From Echinometra lucunter (Eukaryota; Echinodermata; Echinoidea; Camarodonta; Echinometridae): DNA of 64,000 nt. The DNA lies in assembly GCA_029962745.1 (NCBI GenBank), contig CM057158.1:839166-903165 (forward strand), written 5' to 3'. Position numbers and translations under genes: made by a program. Shown here in pieces: positions 57,301-62,782 of the stretch (position 1 is the stretch's first letter; each line of letters starts with the position of its first letter). The notes under the pieces are model-generated. The model was given only the letters and a program-made list of their open reading frames with translations. It was not told the origin of the DNA and made no database searches.

Positions 57301-59224
57301 ATCACTAAAAACGTGGATGATTATGCCCAATATGACCCAGCTTTCGGGACTGTTCCAGTTCCAGGCATACAGTATAGTGATCTCAATAAATCCTTCAAAA
57401 AAAATGTCAATCAAAATTCTTTCATGGGCTTTTTCTGAAATAACGGATAAACCGCATGGGTATTTGAGCGCTGCAGGCGAATTCTAATTAAGAAAATGCA
57501 TGAAAATTGACCACTGCGCTTCCTGTGGCTCTGTATGATGATCAGCTTTCAATTGGCAATTTTCTTGGAGACTATGAGATGCGAAGTGGTTGACTTTTTA
57601 TTACTTTCCTTCCGTATTCATATCCCATTAACTGACTGACCTCTTGTCAATTTGAGAAAGAAGTTTTAACATCTAAATACACGATAGATGACTCCCTGAA
57701 AATCAAAGATGCGGTCATACATGTCATCATAGTAGATTGTGCAAAATGAACAAATATCCCGATAAAAATGGCATTCAGAAAACCGAGTTCTGTTTGACTC
57801 TCTCGTTCACGCATTGTGAAAAATAACACCCGTGATCTTCAGCTGTGTAAATTTACAATTACAAAATTGGAAACACCTACGCCAGTAAAGAATTTAAAAG
57901 TTACCCGCCATATTTTTAAAATTCATTCATCAAGTTCATGAAAGTTTTAGTGTTCATAAAATAGGGTTTAAAAATCTATCTGACTCAATCTCAAAAGTTG
58001 TAACTCGTATCAGACTGAGATTCTCACGTAGTAAAGTCAACGGATGTCAAAATACTTAGAATAAGTTAAGCGAAATTTCGTTAAATGTTGTTCTTGAAAA
58101 GATGCTTTGAAATTCTGGATTATCAGTAATTAATTCAGAGTCTAACAAATGCCATTATGCATGCACTGCACCTGCTATTTGTTCCTATTACCTTTGCTAT
58201 CGAGTGTCATAAGGTAAGCACTAAATAGGTACCAATCCTGCAGACCCAAGCTCATAAATATTCTTAAATATTCATAGGATTAGGATTAGGATTAGGATTA
58301 GGGTTAGGATTAGGGTTAGGGTTAGGGTTAGGGTTAGGGTTAGGGTTAGGGTTGGGGTTAGGATTAGGGTTAGGATCAGGATTAGGGTTTCAGCTTGCGT
58401 CTGCAGGATTGGTACCTATATAGTGCTTACCGTGTCATAAACGATTTATACCAGGGTGAAAGAGGTGTTTGGGAATTTCAATTGCTACATTGTGGTGCTG
58501 TGTGTGGCCGTACGCAGCGGGAGCAGTTCAAGACTTACATTTTTTTTACTGAAAATTTTCCAAATTCCAACAAAAGTGTGCACCAGAACCTTTGATTTCA
58601 ATTTTAAGAATGCAAAAGCGCCCTCGTGACCAGCTCGGTCGCTTCGCTCCCTCGCTTGCTTGTGGCTTCGAACATTTTACGTAATCTTGGCCCGCCCCCC
58701 CCCCCGGAAAAATATCGCTGCTTACGGCCCTGTTCAGGTGCTCTCAGTGATGCTCTGATACACGCAAATCATGTGGGCTTGGTAGTTCAAAAAGTGAAAA
58801 TCTGATTATTATCTGATCAGGCCAGAGCATTATTTTAGGAAGTTTGATTATTGAAGGATATTTTATAAATTTAATCCATGACTTTACAATGTGAGTCCGT
58901 TTGATATGAGTTATAAATTTATCAACGATCAAGATTAGTGTCAAATGTTCTTATTTTTACCCCTACAACATTATAGATTCAGTCATTTTCCCGTCTTATT
59001 ATTGAATCTAAAGCGACCACTTTCATAAATAATTGGTAAACAATGGAAAATATGAAAAGTTTAATTCGCTTGGATTCTTGCCTTACCTCGATAAATTTCC
59101 ATAAACCAGTGACTTGGGCGAGTTGAACTGTGACCGATGATAACAATTCTCCAACCATAGCTATCTTGGTCGGGGGTGTGTACAAGTGATGGAACAGCGC
59201 GTTCAGGGCATGTCCATTAGAAGC
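14916..59224 (-). CDS. GABA-B-receptor-like class C GPCR, 3' fifteen exons (5' end outside window)
   Basis: Fifteen exons join in frame to 2106 nt, 701 residues plus stop. Residues 1-323 cover the Venus-flytrap ligand domain from the middle of lobe 1 (NLFPYFFRTIAS; VRIIVGNFYENTARKVFCE; VWFLVGYY; AHDAMWAIALGLN; DGVSGPVSF). TM1 is near 374-397, TM2 416-433, TM3 452-473, TM4 491-510, TM5 552-571, TM6 590-607, TM7 612-634. The TM3 and ECL2 cysteines are present (YICTARLW; KNCVS). The ligand domain reads more like GABBR1 and the helix 5-7 region (TRNVNVPALNDS, LPK) more like GABBR2. Only 61 residues follow TM7 and I see no leucine-zipper coiled coil, unlike vertebrate GABBR1/2. By recalled alignment the GABBR1 ligand residues Ser269 and Tyr366 have counterparts (Ser52, Tyr149), but His286 and Glu465 are replaced by Ile69 and Val248. 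The ligand and dimer partner are therefore uncertain. Confidence 0.93.
15556..15748 (-). CDS. GABA-B-like receptor exon n (TM6, TM7)
   Basis: NVNVPALNDSYHVGLSIYNV starts the third intracellular loop and TM6; CATTTLCLLFLPK ends TM7. Very close to SIPALNDSKYIGMSVYNV and CSTITLCLVFVPK of GABBR2, the G-protein-coupling subunit. Donor gtgagt. Confidence 0.96.
15840..16330. repeat. CACAC-rich low-complexity tract with a 133-bp internal duplication
   Basis: Irregular caccacac/cacatcac repeats. A segment at about 15909-15975 (ATAGAAATG..AACATGACGGACCT) recurs at 16042-16108. Similar CACAC patches occur at 16640-16690 and 17215-17360 in the same intron. Confidence 0.8.
16690..17204. repeat. ~515-bp dispersed repeat, copy 1
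   Basis: Nearly the same sequence, same orientation, as 37163-37697, from CCATACTG through AACAAAGTATCACC, including a C homopolymer and GTACTTTTTGTGGAGGGCGA. It lies in intron 13 of the receptor fragment; the other copy is in intron 4. No coding content recognised. Confidence 0.85.
17463..17608 (-). CDS. GABA-B-like receptor exon m (ECL2, TM5)
   Basis: TAEDIRNDVMFLDFHKNCVS ARETVWYTMLMVIKLFVMLF GALLAWHT. Contains the ECL2 cysteine and the LFGxxLAWxTR end of TM5. Of two possible acceptors 4 nt apart, only the one giving ACA GCG keeps the frame. Confidence 0.93.
17919..18330. repeat. (ATACA)n pentanucleotide array with higher-order variants
   Basis: About 410 bp of ATACA units with interspersed CAGTA and CGATA/CTATA variants. 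A 38-bp composite containing ACAGTACAATACGATACTAT recurs several times, showing secondary amplification of a mutated block. Confidence 0.97.
18905..19597. mobile_element. Inverted-repeat element enclosing a tRNA-like unit
   Basis: Perfect 14-bp inverted ends CAAGAGCTGGAGTC and GACTCCAGCTCTTG bound 693 bp. No clean target duplication. Near its left end, 18961-19012, is a tRNA-like stretch with B-box GAGGTTCGATGCC. Confidence 0.5.
18961..19012 (+). ncRNA. degenerate tRNA-like (SINE-type) pol III unit
   Basis: GCGTAATAGG followed about 30 nt later by GAGGTTCGATGCC gives an A/B-box spacing like a tRNA, but no cloverleaf can be drawn. Probably a tRNA-derived SINE head. Confidence 0.35.
19671..19796 (-). 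CDS. GABA-B-like receptor exon l (TM4)
   Basis: 42 codons, phase 0, VIKDIQLFAIIAVFLIIDLI ILIIMKEIIDSYYIIEETTR KPQ. Corresponds to [20 protein letters not shown] and the following VDPLRRTVE segment. Acceptor tgtacag, donor gtgatt. Confidence 0.93.
19797..21345. other. Receptor intron with nothing recognised
   Basis: AT-rich sequence between the TM4 and TM3 exons. I see no repeat pair, coding similarity or RNA gene. Confidence 0.5.
21346..21453 (-). CDS. GABA-B-like receptor exon k (TM3, loop 2)
   Basis: 36 codons, phase 0, ARLWTITIAFTLAFGGMFTK MWRVYTIVVYKKTQRK. The FGGMFTKMWRVYTI core corresponds to GYGSMFTKIWWVHTV. Confidence 0.95.
21721..21995 (-). repeat. possible retroposon 3' end with (ATTC)n tail
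   Basis: After a run of about 17 G, GAATGAATGAATGAATG leads into TTTTATTGAAAATTCCGTAA. On the minus strand this is a 3' end finishing in (ATTC)n, typical of CR1/L2-type retroposon tails. Similar starts occur at 30362 and near 46376. Confidence 0.4.
23299..23431 (-). CDS. GABA-B-like receptor exon j (TM2)
   Basis: RVIKMSSPRMNNLIVTGIII...LFGLDYDGMNDVTRKYICT. KMSSPxMNNLI and LFGLD are near-invariant GABBR2 landmarks. The Cys of ICT is the conserved TM3-side disulphide partner. Confidence 0.95.
24412..24463. repeat. (GT)n microsatellite with CG interruption
   Basis: GTGTGT runs flanking GCGCGCGCGC, a potential Z-DNA-forming tract, 80 bp from the TM1 exon donor. Confidence 0.9.
24541..24697 (-). 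CDS. GABA-B-like receptor exon i (TM1)
   Basis: DGEPPSDYDKTRIIRVYQGV then PSIEVLIIGVLAAAGVLLAI and CFLIFNVAYGDV. Equivalent to GSPPADQTLVIKTF followed by TM1. Acceptor gctag, donor gtagga. Confidence 0.93.
25330..25560. repeat. poly-T/poly-G/poly-C low-complexity block
   Basis: Contains about 20 T followed by 14 or more G, and later a run of about 13 C, inside a repeat-like sequence with CAGGCGCGGTTCTAGAGG. Flanked by other repeat-like pieces with CAGGGGCGGATTGGG-type starts (25074). Confidence 0.5.
25853..28697. repeat. 1.1-kb unit in three tandem copies separated by poly-G
   Basis: Copies start with CATTATCCCAAGGATCG at 25853, 26949 and 28080. Copies 1 and 2 are about 1.10 and 1.13 kb; copy 3 lacks roughly 530 bp after GAACTAGTTTCC. 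Each ends at ATCGNGGCGGGG and a G run of about 14-23. Copies 1 and 2 differ at few sites, so paired 74-residue open frames (26076, 27180) simply reflect duplication. Confidence 0.95.
27741..27812 (-). ncRNA. tRNA-derived SINE head within the tandem unit
   Basis: Minus strand reads GGTTCAGTCCGTAAAGCGTC (A-box side) and GTGGGTTCGAGTCC (B-box). Intact-looking in copy 2; copy 1 has lost part of it (about 26600-26660) and copy 3 has none. Flanking text such as GGGATCTTAACGTGC belongs to the same SINE-like unit. Confidence 0.55.
28863..28949 (-). CDS. GABA-B-like receptor exon h (end of ligand domain)
   Basis: GSERVIGTVQRDQSIHWLFP RSDIWREN: the last strand of the ligand domain and the approach to the membrane. 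Acceptor ctttag, donor gtaagt. It begins with the last two bases of Asp and ends with the first base of the next Asp. Confidence 0.88.
30301..30352. repeat. (GT)n microsatellite
   Basis: About 50 bp of GT repeats with one GAGG interruption. Confidence 0.95.
30362..30600 (-). repeat. possible retroposon 3' end with (ATTC)n tail
   Basis: GAATGAATGAATTTTATTTC opens a segment with ACGGGAGGATGGCCCTACTC; the similar segment at 46376-46560 has TTATTTCCGTAAAA and ACGGGAGGATTGTCC. Both read as minus-strand retroposon 3' ends. It lies between two imperfect copies of a local sequence (30822-30905 and 31015-31110 share TTTGTTCATCT and a CACTGCATA motif). Confidence 0.4.
31838..31901 (-). CDS. GABA-B-like receptor exon g
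   Basis: 21 codons plus one base, GPVSFSSVGDRIGVFLVEQN R; matches GHVVFDASGSRMAWTLIEQ. Donor gtatgt; the split codon G|AT continues in exon h. Confidence 0.92.
31902..33963. other. Receptor intron without recognised features
   Basis: AT-rich; no repeat pair or coding similarity seen apart from T- and A-runs. An A27-type run at about 33882-33907 borders exon f. Confidence 0.5.
33964..34197 (-). CDS. GABA-B-like receptor exon f (lobe 2/1 return)
   Basis: 78 codons, phase 0. Starts TPQWFRDDME, contains AHDAMWAIALGLN (family YDAIWALALALN) and ends VHFDGVS, the beginning of FEGVSG. The position of the GABBR1 ligand glutamate reads Val. Confidence 0.94.
34727..34921 (-). CDS. GABA-B-like receptor exon e (lobe 2)
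   Basis: 65 codons, phase 0, AYKLGLYGAAHVWFLVGYYT...HRVDPGEIDCTPEQILLASEG...PTISGR. VWFLVGYY and the DCT..Q/EI..A.EG pattern are characteristic of GABBR1-type lobe 2. Confidence 0.94.
35134..36450. mobile_element. 1.3-kb element with ~150-bp inverted repeats
   Basis: AAAAATTCCTG..GGATTTACCGGTA on the left is mirrored on the right. Matched arm segments include TGAATTTCAT, AATGGTAACT and GGGTCACGCATCACTGAACA. The arms are about 80% similar by eye. No open frame for a transposase inside; an A-run lies at about 35962-35986. Confidence 0.75.
37163..37697. repeat. ~515-bp dispersed repeat, copy 2
   Basis: Partner of 16690-17204, same orientation, 20 kb away in another intron of the same gene. Carries a C run of about 17 versus 12 in copy 1. 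Confidence 0.85.
37736..37766. repeat. (CA)n microsatellite
   Basis: CACACACACGCACACACACA-type run next to the following MITE. Confidence 0.9.
37804..37964. mobile_element. 161-bp foldback MITE
   Basis: Ends GGGGCCCGTTGCATAAAACT and its exact complement continue for 29 bp each. The interior repeats TCTGGCAAA-type and TGGCAATTTTTTT motifs. Non-coding. Confidence 0.85.
38011..39270 (-). mobile_element. 5'-truncated LINE (non-LTR retrotransposon), ORF2 C-terminal part
   Basis: Minus-strand protein: FEFIWNGKDMLKRDICYQDC RDGGLRMVDFDLFVKTQRVI WLKRLL is the region after the reverse-transcriptase fingers and thumb in LINE ORF2. It ends in a zinc-knuckle-like CSFCKQNPESYEHLFWLC. Both halves (39270-38482 and 38478-38011) are in the same frame and are separated by one TAA at 38479-38481, so a single nonsense codon interrupts an otherwise open 400-residue stretch. 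No upstream polymerase domain remains. It lies antisense to nothing: the receptor gene runs on the same strand. Confidence 0.85.
40470..40485. repeat. (GA)-rich tract
   Basis: Purine-rich stretch (about 40340-40485) ending in GAGAGAGAGAGA; low-complexity only. Confidence 0.5.
40909..40974 (-). CDS. GABA-B-like receptor exon d (ligand-pocket Tyr)
   Basis: 22 codons, HKDVRIIVGNFYENTARKVF then CE. Corresponds to [20 protein letters not shown] of GABBR1 and keeps the pocket tyrosine. Acceptor ctgaacag, donor gtaact. Too short to stand out as an open frame. Confidence 0.92.
41370..41437. repeat. left fragment of the ~165-bp satellite
   Basis: TACATAATTAGG..ATATTTAATGAGCTGTGA then ACTTACAT matches the units at 43081-43780. 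The hAT-like element separates it from the rest of the array. Confidence 0.75.
42030..42565. repeat. iterated ~200-bp units inside the hAT-like element
   Basis: Three or four units share GGGGAGGGTGCAGG, GCGCGAAGCGCGGAA, TTGAATTGTT, CCTGTTATCG plus a G run, and AAATTTCCCGG. Units also begin with GGCGTAGCTA-like sequences that resemble the element's own terminus. Confidence 0.8.
42720..42975. repeat. ~250-bp polypyrimidine tract
   Basis: Almost uninterrupted C/T on the plus strand (CCCTTTCTCCTTCTTTCTTT and similar), purines on the other. The long open frames of Ser/Phe/Pro or Lys/Glu/Gly across it are artefacts. Confidence 0.95.
43073..43780. repeat. tandem satellite, ~165-bp unit
   Basis: CATTACTAAAGTTATCGAA or close variants recur at 43090, 43246, 43412, 43573 and 43742 (spacing 156-169). 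Units share AACCACATTTT, ATAATTAGCT and ATTTAATGAGCTATGAC. The array is followed by GACGGGCGGACGGACGG. Confidence 0.92.
44121..44222 (-). CDS. GABA-B-like receptor exon c
   Basis: 34 codons, phase 0, VSTNLQAICEQRNLSV...SFTHDPSDAIQRLK; corresponds to the family's SFxxDPxxxVKxLK segment. Donor gtcagc, acceptor ttatgcag. Confidence 0.9.
45019..45071. repeat. (CA)n microsatellite
   Basis: CACACACA runs interrupted by CCTCAC. Confidence 0.95.
45126..45156. repeat. perfect 15-bp palindromic hairpin
   Basis: ATTTTGGTTTACATG, one base, then its exact complement. No further inverted repeat around it; probably the fused ends of a deleted transposon or a cruciform remnant. Confidence 0.7.
45956..46196. 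repeat. repeat with G run and GCGAGGGAGCGAAGCGGCCG, copy 1
   Basis: Matches 58506-58732 in opposite orientation. One end reads GCTGCGTACGGCC; the complement CAGGGCCGTA-like ends suggest another non-autonomous hAT-type family. Confidence 0.6.
46376..46580 (-). repeat. possible retroposon 3' end related to 30362-30600
   Basis: TTTATTTCCGTAAAACCATA and ACGGGAGGATTGTCC parallel the segment near 30.4 kb. A (CCAC)n tract follows at 46727-46751. Confidence 0.35.
48760..49865. mobile_element. 1.1-kb element with ~140-bp inverted repeats
   Basis: Left arm 48760-48910 and right arm 49728-49865 are complementary at about 90% by eye (TTCATTGATT..AGGTT, GTAGTTTATGAACATTTTCA, CAGCAACCTTGAGCAATTTG). Spacer about 815 bp; no convincing coding frame. 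Confidence 0.8.
50858..51201. mobile_element. 344-bp GGTARGCACT-family element carrying a tRNA-like unit
   Basis: Ends GGTAGGCACTTTTGAGGCGA and exact complement (23 bp perfect, about 34 with one 2-nt gap). Flanked by an identical 9-bp duplication AGAGTTGTA (50849-50857, 51202-51210). A 9-bp target duplication fits Mutator-like transposition. It sits inside a TGCACCCT-type palindromic repeat and contains a tRNA-like sequence. Confidence 0.85.
50972..51062 (+). ncRNA. tRNA-like pol III unit inside the TIR element
   Basis: A-box GTGGCGCAGTGGTTTAAGCC and a perfect B-box GGGTTCGAATCCC spaced as in a long-variable-arm tRNA. The D arm (GGC/GCC) can form, but the anticodon arm does not pair, so this is more likely a tRNA-derived SINE or tRNA pseudogene than a functional tRNA. 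Confidence 0.5.
51825..51995 (-). CDS. GABA-B-like receptor exon b (lobe 1/2 border)
   Basis: 57 codons, phase 0. Contains ASSLITLSDRNLFPYFFRTI and EEYGWTKVAIIYETNALHAG, matching the family's SSSPALSNRQRFPTFFRT and WGWKKIATI. Acceptor aacctag, donor gtaaac. Confidence 0.92.
52381..53180. repeat. perfect 401-bp tandem duplication
   Basis: 52381-52781 and 52782-53180 read identical on inspection, period 401. Each copy contains one TAGACCTGTTTACT-family MITE (52534-52747 and 52935-53148). The identity implies a very recent duplication or an assembly artefact. Confidence 0.95.
53555..53642. mobile_element. diverged fragment of the TAGACCTGTTTACT MITE family
   Basis: TGCCAGACAAAGCAACAACT and GGATTCCATCCG parallel internal sequence of the copies at 52.6 and 53.0 kb; termini not recognised. 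Confidence 0.55.
54317..54777. mobile_element. 461-bp inverted-repeat element with 8-bp TSD and a tRNA-like unit
   Basis: Ends GGCAAGAGTTCCATTATGTA and (other strand) GGAAAGAGTTCCATATGTAC, both leading into C/G runs. Flanked by AAATATTT on each side (54309-54316, 54778-54785). It is inserted into the TTAACCAAC array and encloses a tRNA-like unit at 54595-54665. Confidence 0.75.
54595..54665 (+). ncRNA. tRNA-like pol III unit inside the TIR element
   Basis: TAGCTCAATAGGTTAGCGCA is a good A-box and D-arm; GGGCTCGAGTCAC is a near-consensus B-box at tRNA-like spacing. No clean acceptor stem, so tRNA-derived SINE or pseudogene. Confidence 0.45.
55661..56584. repeat. tandem duplication, copy 1 carrying a ~295-bp insertion
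   Basis: Copy 1 (55661-56247) and copy 2 (56266-56584) share TCTCGCTGCTGGAATAAT, ACCTTCCT.TCTGCCATG, GTTTAATCTAATGGTTATTG and TTATTGCACAGCTAAGAGCA. Copy 1 alone contains 55730-56023, a TTGACCAAC-type palindromic array. Copy 2 alone has a ~30-bp insert with ATATTGATTTATTCCGACCC, also seen at 54437. Confidence 0.85.
58213..58431. mobile_element. 219-bp GGTARGCACT-family element carrying (TTAGGG)n
   Basis: 33-bp inverted ends beginning GGTAAGCACTAAATAGGTAC differ at one position between arms. Flanked by an identical 9-bp duplication GTGTCATAA (58204-58212, 58432-58440). The interior is almost entirely telomere-like repeat. Same terminus type and duplication length as the element at 50858. Confidence 0.9.
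58267..58389 (+). repeat. interstitial telomere-like (TTAGGG/TTAGGA)n tract
   Basis: About 20 hexamers of TTAGGG and TTAGGA with one TTGGGG and one ATCAGG. Entirely inside the inverted-repeat element. Confidence 0.95.
58506..58732. repeat. repeat with GCGAGGGAGCGAAGCG motif, copy 2 (inverted)
   Basis: Opposite-orientation partner of 45956-46196; includes ACCAGCTCGGTCGCTTCGCT and a C run, ending GCTGCTTACGGCCCTG. Confidence 0.6.
59087..59224 (-). CDS. GABA-B-like receptor exon a (lobe 1)
   Basis: 46 codons, phase 0 at both ends. ALNALFHHLYTPPTKIAMVG aligns with [20 protein letters not shown] of GABBR2. Donor gtaagg. The usual CSS-type segment reads ELLSSVTVQLAQV. Upstream exons were not found up to 64000. 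Confidence 0.85.
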
Positions 59225-59771
59225 CTATATGTATGGGATAATTAAAATATTATAATCATAGCTTTTTATATGGCATATATAGCACGAAAATATTTCCATA
59301 GTTACTGACACGATGATAATATACATCACATTTATTCAAGAATGATACATGTATATACTTATGCTTATAATAATACACACTCTATTGATTTTTATGTCAG
59401 TGGCTGTTAAACATTTTTTTTCCATTTCTTTTTCATTAAAATTTCTTGATAATTCAGTAATCTCTCAAGGGAAAATGATATTGACAAAAAATTAAACTGT
59501 CGTTTACTGTTCTCAGTTAATCGCTTAATTGATGTTCATTAATTTTCATAGTGGGCGAAATATACGTATCAAAAATCAAGGTTCACTCATGCCAAACAAT
59601 TTTCTATAGCCAAAGAACTTTTTCTCTCCGTGTTTCAAAACCTATTTCTCGGATATTTTCATAAATAGACACTACAGAAACCATAAAAAGGTTTCTTTTT
59701 TTATTCTGGAGAAAGAAGATTTTCTGACTATACGTTATTCATTTATGCCTTTGTTCTAGTTTCATTATACA

Positions 59772-60053
59772 CTCTCAGAAAGTTTGGTTAAAAAACTTTA
59801 GGTTGGTTAAAATATGAAACTACCAACTGTTGTATAGAACGGAAGAGGTTGATCATCGTGGAGTAATATACTGAGTGGTAGAGAAGTAATCAGTTGTCAC
59901 TTCGTTTGCTACTTCGTGTGACAACTGATTACTTCTCTACCACTCAGTACCAACTGTTGGTTAAAACAAATGTGTATGTAAAACATATAGGATTTTCTTT
60001 TAACCAACAGTTGGTAGGTTCATATTTTAATCAACCTTTTGTTTTTCTGAGAG
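59772..60053. mobile_element. inverted-repeat element of the TTAACCAAC type
   Basis: CTCTCAGAAA and TTTCTGAGAG bound a segment with GGTTGGTTAAAATATGAAAC on the left and the mirrored sequence on the right. Interior units include CCAACTGTTGGTTAAAA. A perfect hairpin is inserted near its middle. Confidence 0.65.
59869..59949. repeat. perfect 32-bp-stem hairpin
   Basis: Arms 59869-59900 and 59918-59949 are exact complements (TACTGAGTGGTAGAGAAGTA at the outer end); loop 17 nt. No mismatch in the stem. Confidence 0.95.
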
Positions 60054-61382
60054 CGTAGCAGGGTATATGCGTGGTATAATATAATTACTGAGATCAAAGA
60101 GTCACAGTCTAATGTCCTTCCTTCTCTCTCTTTGTCCATGGTATAAAGCATCCATTATTTTATATTGATTGAATTTCAGAAAATAGACCTTCAGATAGAT
60201 TATTGTATTAAAGATGAAAAAGACAAAACAAGAAAAATAGATGACCATGGATAGACTTAACAAGCACTACAAGGACTCTGACACGTATTGCAGTATGCAA
60301 TATTTAAAAAACAACTAAATTTTATTAATGAATCAGGCCTATAGTGAAGCAAAAAGTCTTCTATTCCTGTATTGCACAAATAACAGAATTACATTGAACC
60401 TGGCTCCATAAAAGTGATAGAACAATAAGGGGCATGGTATTGTTCCCACTCGCAAACCAAAGCTGATAAGTCTATACAATCTCAGCGAGAAGAAAATAAG
60501 TGAGAAATTTAAGAAAATGAGGTGAGAGTTGTGAAATACCCCCCCCCCCTCAAAAGAAAAGCCCATCGAAATTTTCTTAAGTTTTTATTGACTGGGCAAA
60601 TTTGATAAATCATTGACCTCTTTATTCCCTAAAGTGATTTTGTACAAGAACTTGAAAAACTGTTGCTGGCAAAGTTTCACTATTGACTAGTTTTTACCCT
60701 TGCCGCCAAATTGGAAATTTATTTACTTTGCATTTCTTTACGCATCTATAATTTTTCCCGCCACCGATCTGGTCCAACATTGATCCGAACCCCCCCCCCT
60801 TAAAAAATTGTGTGGGGACATCCCTCAGTTTAATGTCGAAAAAAAGCAGGATGAAGGATAAGAACACTGATAATTCAGCTTTGTAAAGTAACCAGTCTTT
60901 GCATTCTCTGATAAATTTAATTTTGAAAACTCTGGTGTGACAAGAATGCATTGAATTAAAACACGATAACAGAATTTCAAGATATTGACTCTTGGCAAAT
61001 TTCAGTCGCTGTGTACGTCACTTACGTCACTATTTTCATATAAAATTGTAAGATTGGAAGTGCTATAATCGGAACACGATTTCCATAAAGACAAGACAAT
61101 GATTTCTTCATATCTATTGCTACGTGTTTGCTGTTTAGAATAATCTTCATGTTCTAGAAGTGAATTGGTTCCTTCCGAAACTAACAAGACTTCATTCACA
61201 AAGAGGCAGATACAATAAGCACAATTCAAATCCGGTATTTTTACCTTTATTAAAATGTCACATCGTGGCAACAACATGAATATATTAATATAATTAAATA
61301 TAATTATAATCATCATCATTTCTATTATCATTATTATATTTGTTAATGAAATGGCTGTGATGTATCATTCTGCTTTTCTTCT

Positions 61383-61470
61383 TCTTCTTCTTTTTCTGAT
61401 GATGATGATGATTACTACTACTACTACTACTACTACTACTATTACTACTACTACTACTACTACTAGCAAT
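61383..61470. repeat. (CTT)n, (GAT)n and (TAC)n microsatellites
   Basis: Three adjacent trinucleotide runs in succession. Confidence 0.95.
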
Positions 61471-61554
61471 ATGTTGTAAAAGAGGTAAAAAGGTAAAGCG
61501 ATTAGAGACATCAAAGATGTATTAGGCGCTATAAAATCCGGACTTTATGATTTG

Positions 61555-61705
61555 ATATTGTTATTGTCATTATCATCATAATCATGATCATCATTATATC
61601 ATTATTATTATTGTTGTTGTTGTTATCATTATCATTAATATCACCATCATTGTTATCTTTGTAACCATCATCATCATCATCATCATCACCATCGTCATTA
61701 TGATC
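61555..61705. repeat. (ATC/ATT)n-rich microsatellite
   Basis: Irregular cat/att/tgt triplets, giving an Asp/Asn-rich spurious frame on the minus strand. Confidence 0.9.
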
Positions 61706-62524
61706 ATTATCCTTATTTTTATATATGAGCATGAATATCAAAATGAGAGAGGTCTCGCAAAACCTATCTGACTACTCCGAGTCTAATATTGCTGAACCTG
61801 AATCCACCATACTATTTCCAAAACTTAATATGCAACAACCTGCTTCAATGCTCAAAAATTCTTCCCTATAATCTACTCCACGTGTATATCAGAGAGGAAT
61901 TAATTACACTATAGATAATTAACTGAATCGGCCTTGCAGGTAATGCTTATCAAGTTGATGTATCGCTCTTTTTTCTTTCTTTCTTTCTTTTTCTGATGAA
62001 GGTCATTGGCAAATGGAATTACTCCTACATCAAGAAATTAGAATAGAATCCTATTCATCCATCCACCCGTTCCAACCCCCAGGCCAAGTATCTTGGCCAG
62101 CATTATGAATTACCATGGAGCTTTTTATACCTCCATGGAATTACATAGGCTTGGGAGATACCTCATCAAGAATAAAGACATGAGAAGAGGGTTTTGGGGG
62201 CCGGTGGGGATCTCGGGGATCGTTGTACTCTCATTTCAGGGGCTCTTGCTCATGACATAATTATGTATACATCAGTATTCTTGCATGTATTCTGCCTTTT
62301 TCTTATTTTTTCTTTTTCCTTTTTTTTTCTCTTTCCTTTTTTTCCCCCCTTTTTTCCAACTGATCATCCCAATCATTTGTAAATATTGTAATATGCCGTA
62401 TTTTTTTTCTGTAATCTATCAGTTTATATCTGTCTGTGTAGATTGTATTATGTTTTGATTCCTTGATAAAACACACAAATAAAACAAAAAAGACTTGAGA
62501 AGAGGGAGGTAAAAGGAAAAGTAC

Positions 62525-62782
62525 AATCAACAGAACATATTGTGTTGTATCATCAAGCTTGGAAGTATTATCAGAAATATGTGGTATCCTAATCTTTTGA
62601 CTGTTTAGATAAAAGATATTTTAGTCTCATGCTTAAAAATTACTGCAATGTCAATCAACCGAACACATTGTGTCGTATCATCAAGCTTGGAAGTATTATC
62701 AGAAATATTTGGTATCCTAATCTTTTGACTGTTTAGATAAAAGATATTTTAGTCTCATGCTTAAAAATTACTGCAATGTCAA
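62525..62782. repeat. tandem duplication, ~129-bp unit
   Basis: AATCAACAGAACATATTGTG.. and AATCAACCGAACACATTGTG.. start copies at 62525 and 62653; both end ATTACTGCAATGTCAAT. Only a handful of differences. Confidence 0.95.

Noticed and set aside
58267..58389. Chromosome end or fusion point
   Set aside because: Unique sequence continues on both sides, and inverted repeats plus a 9-bp duplication explain the tract as an insertion.
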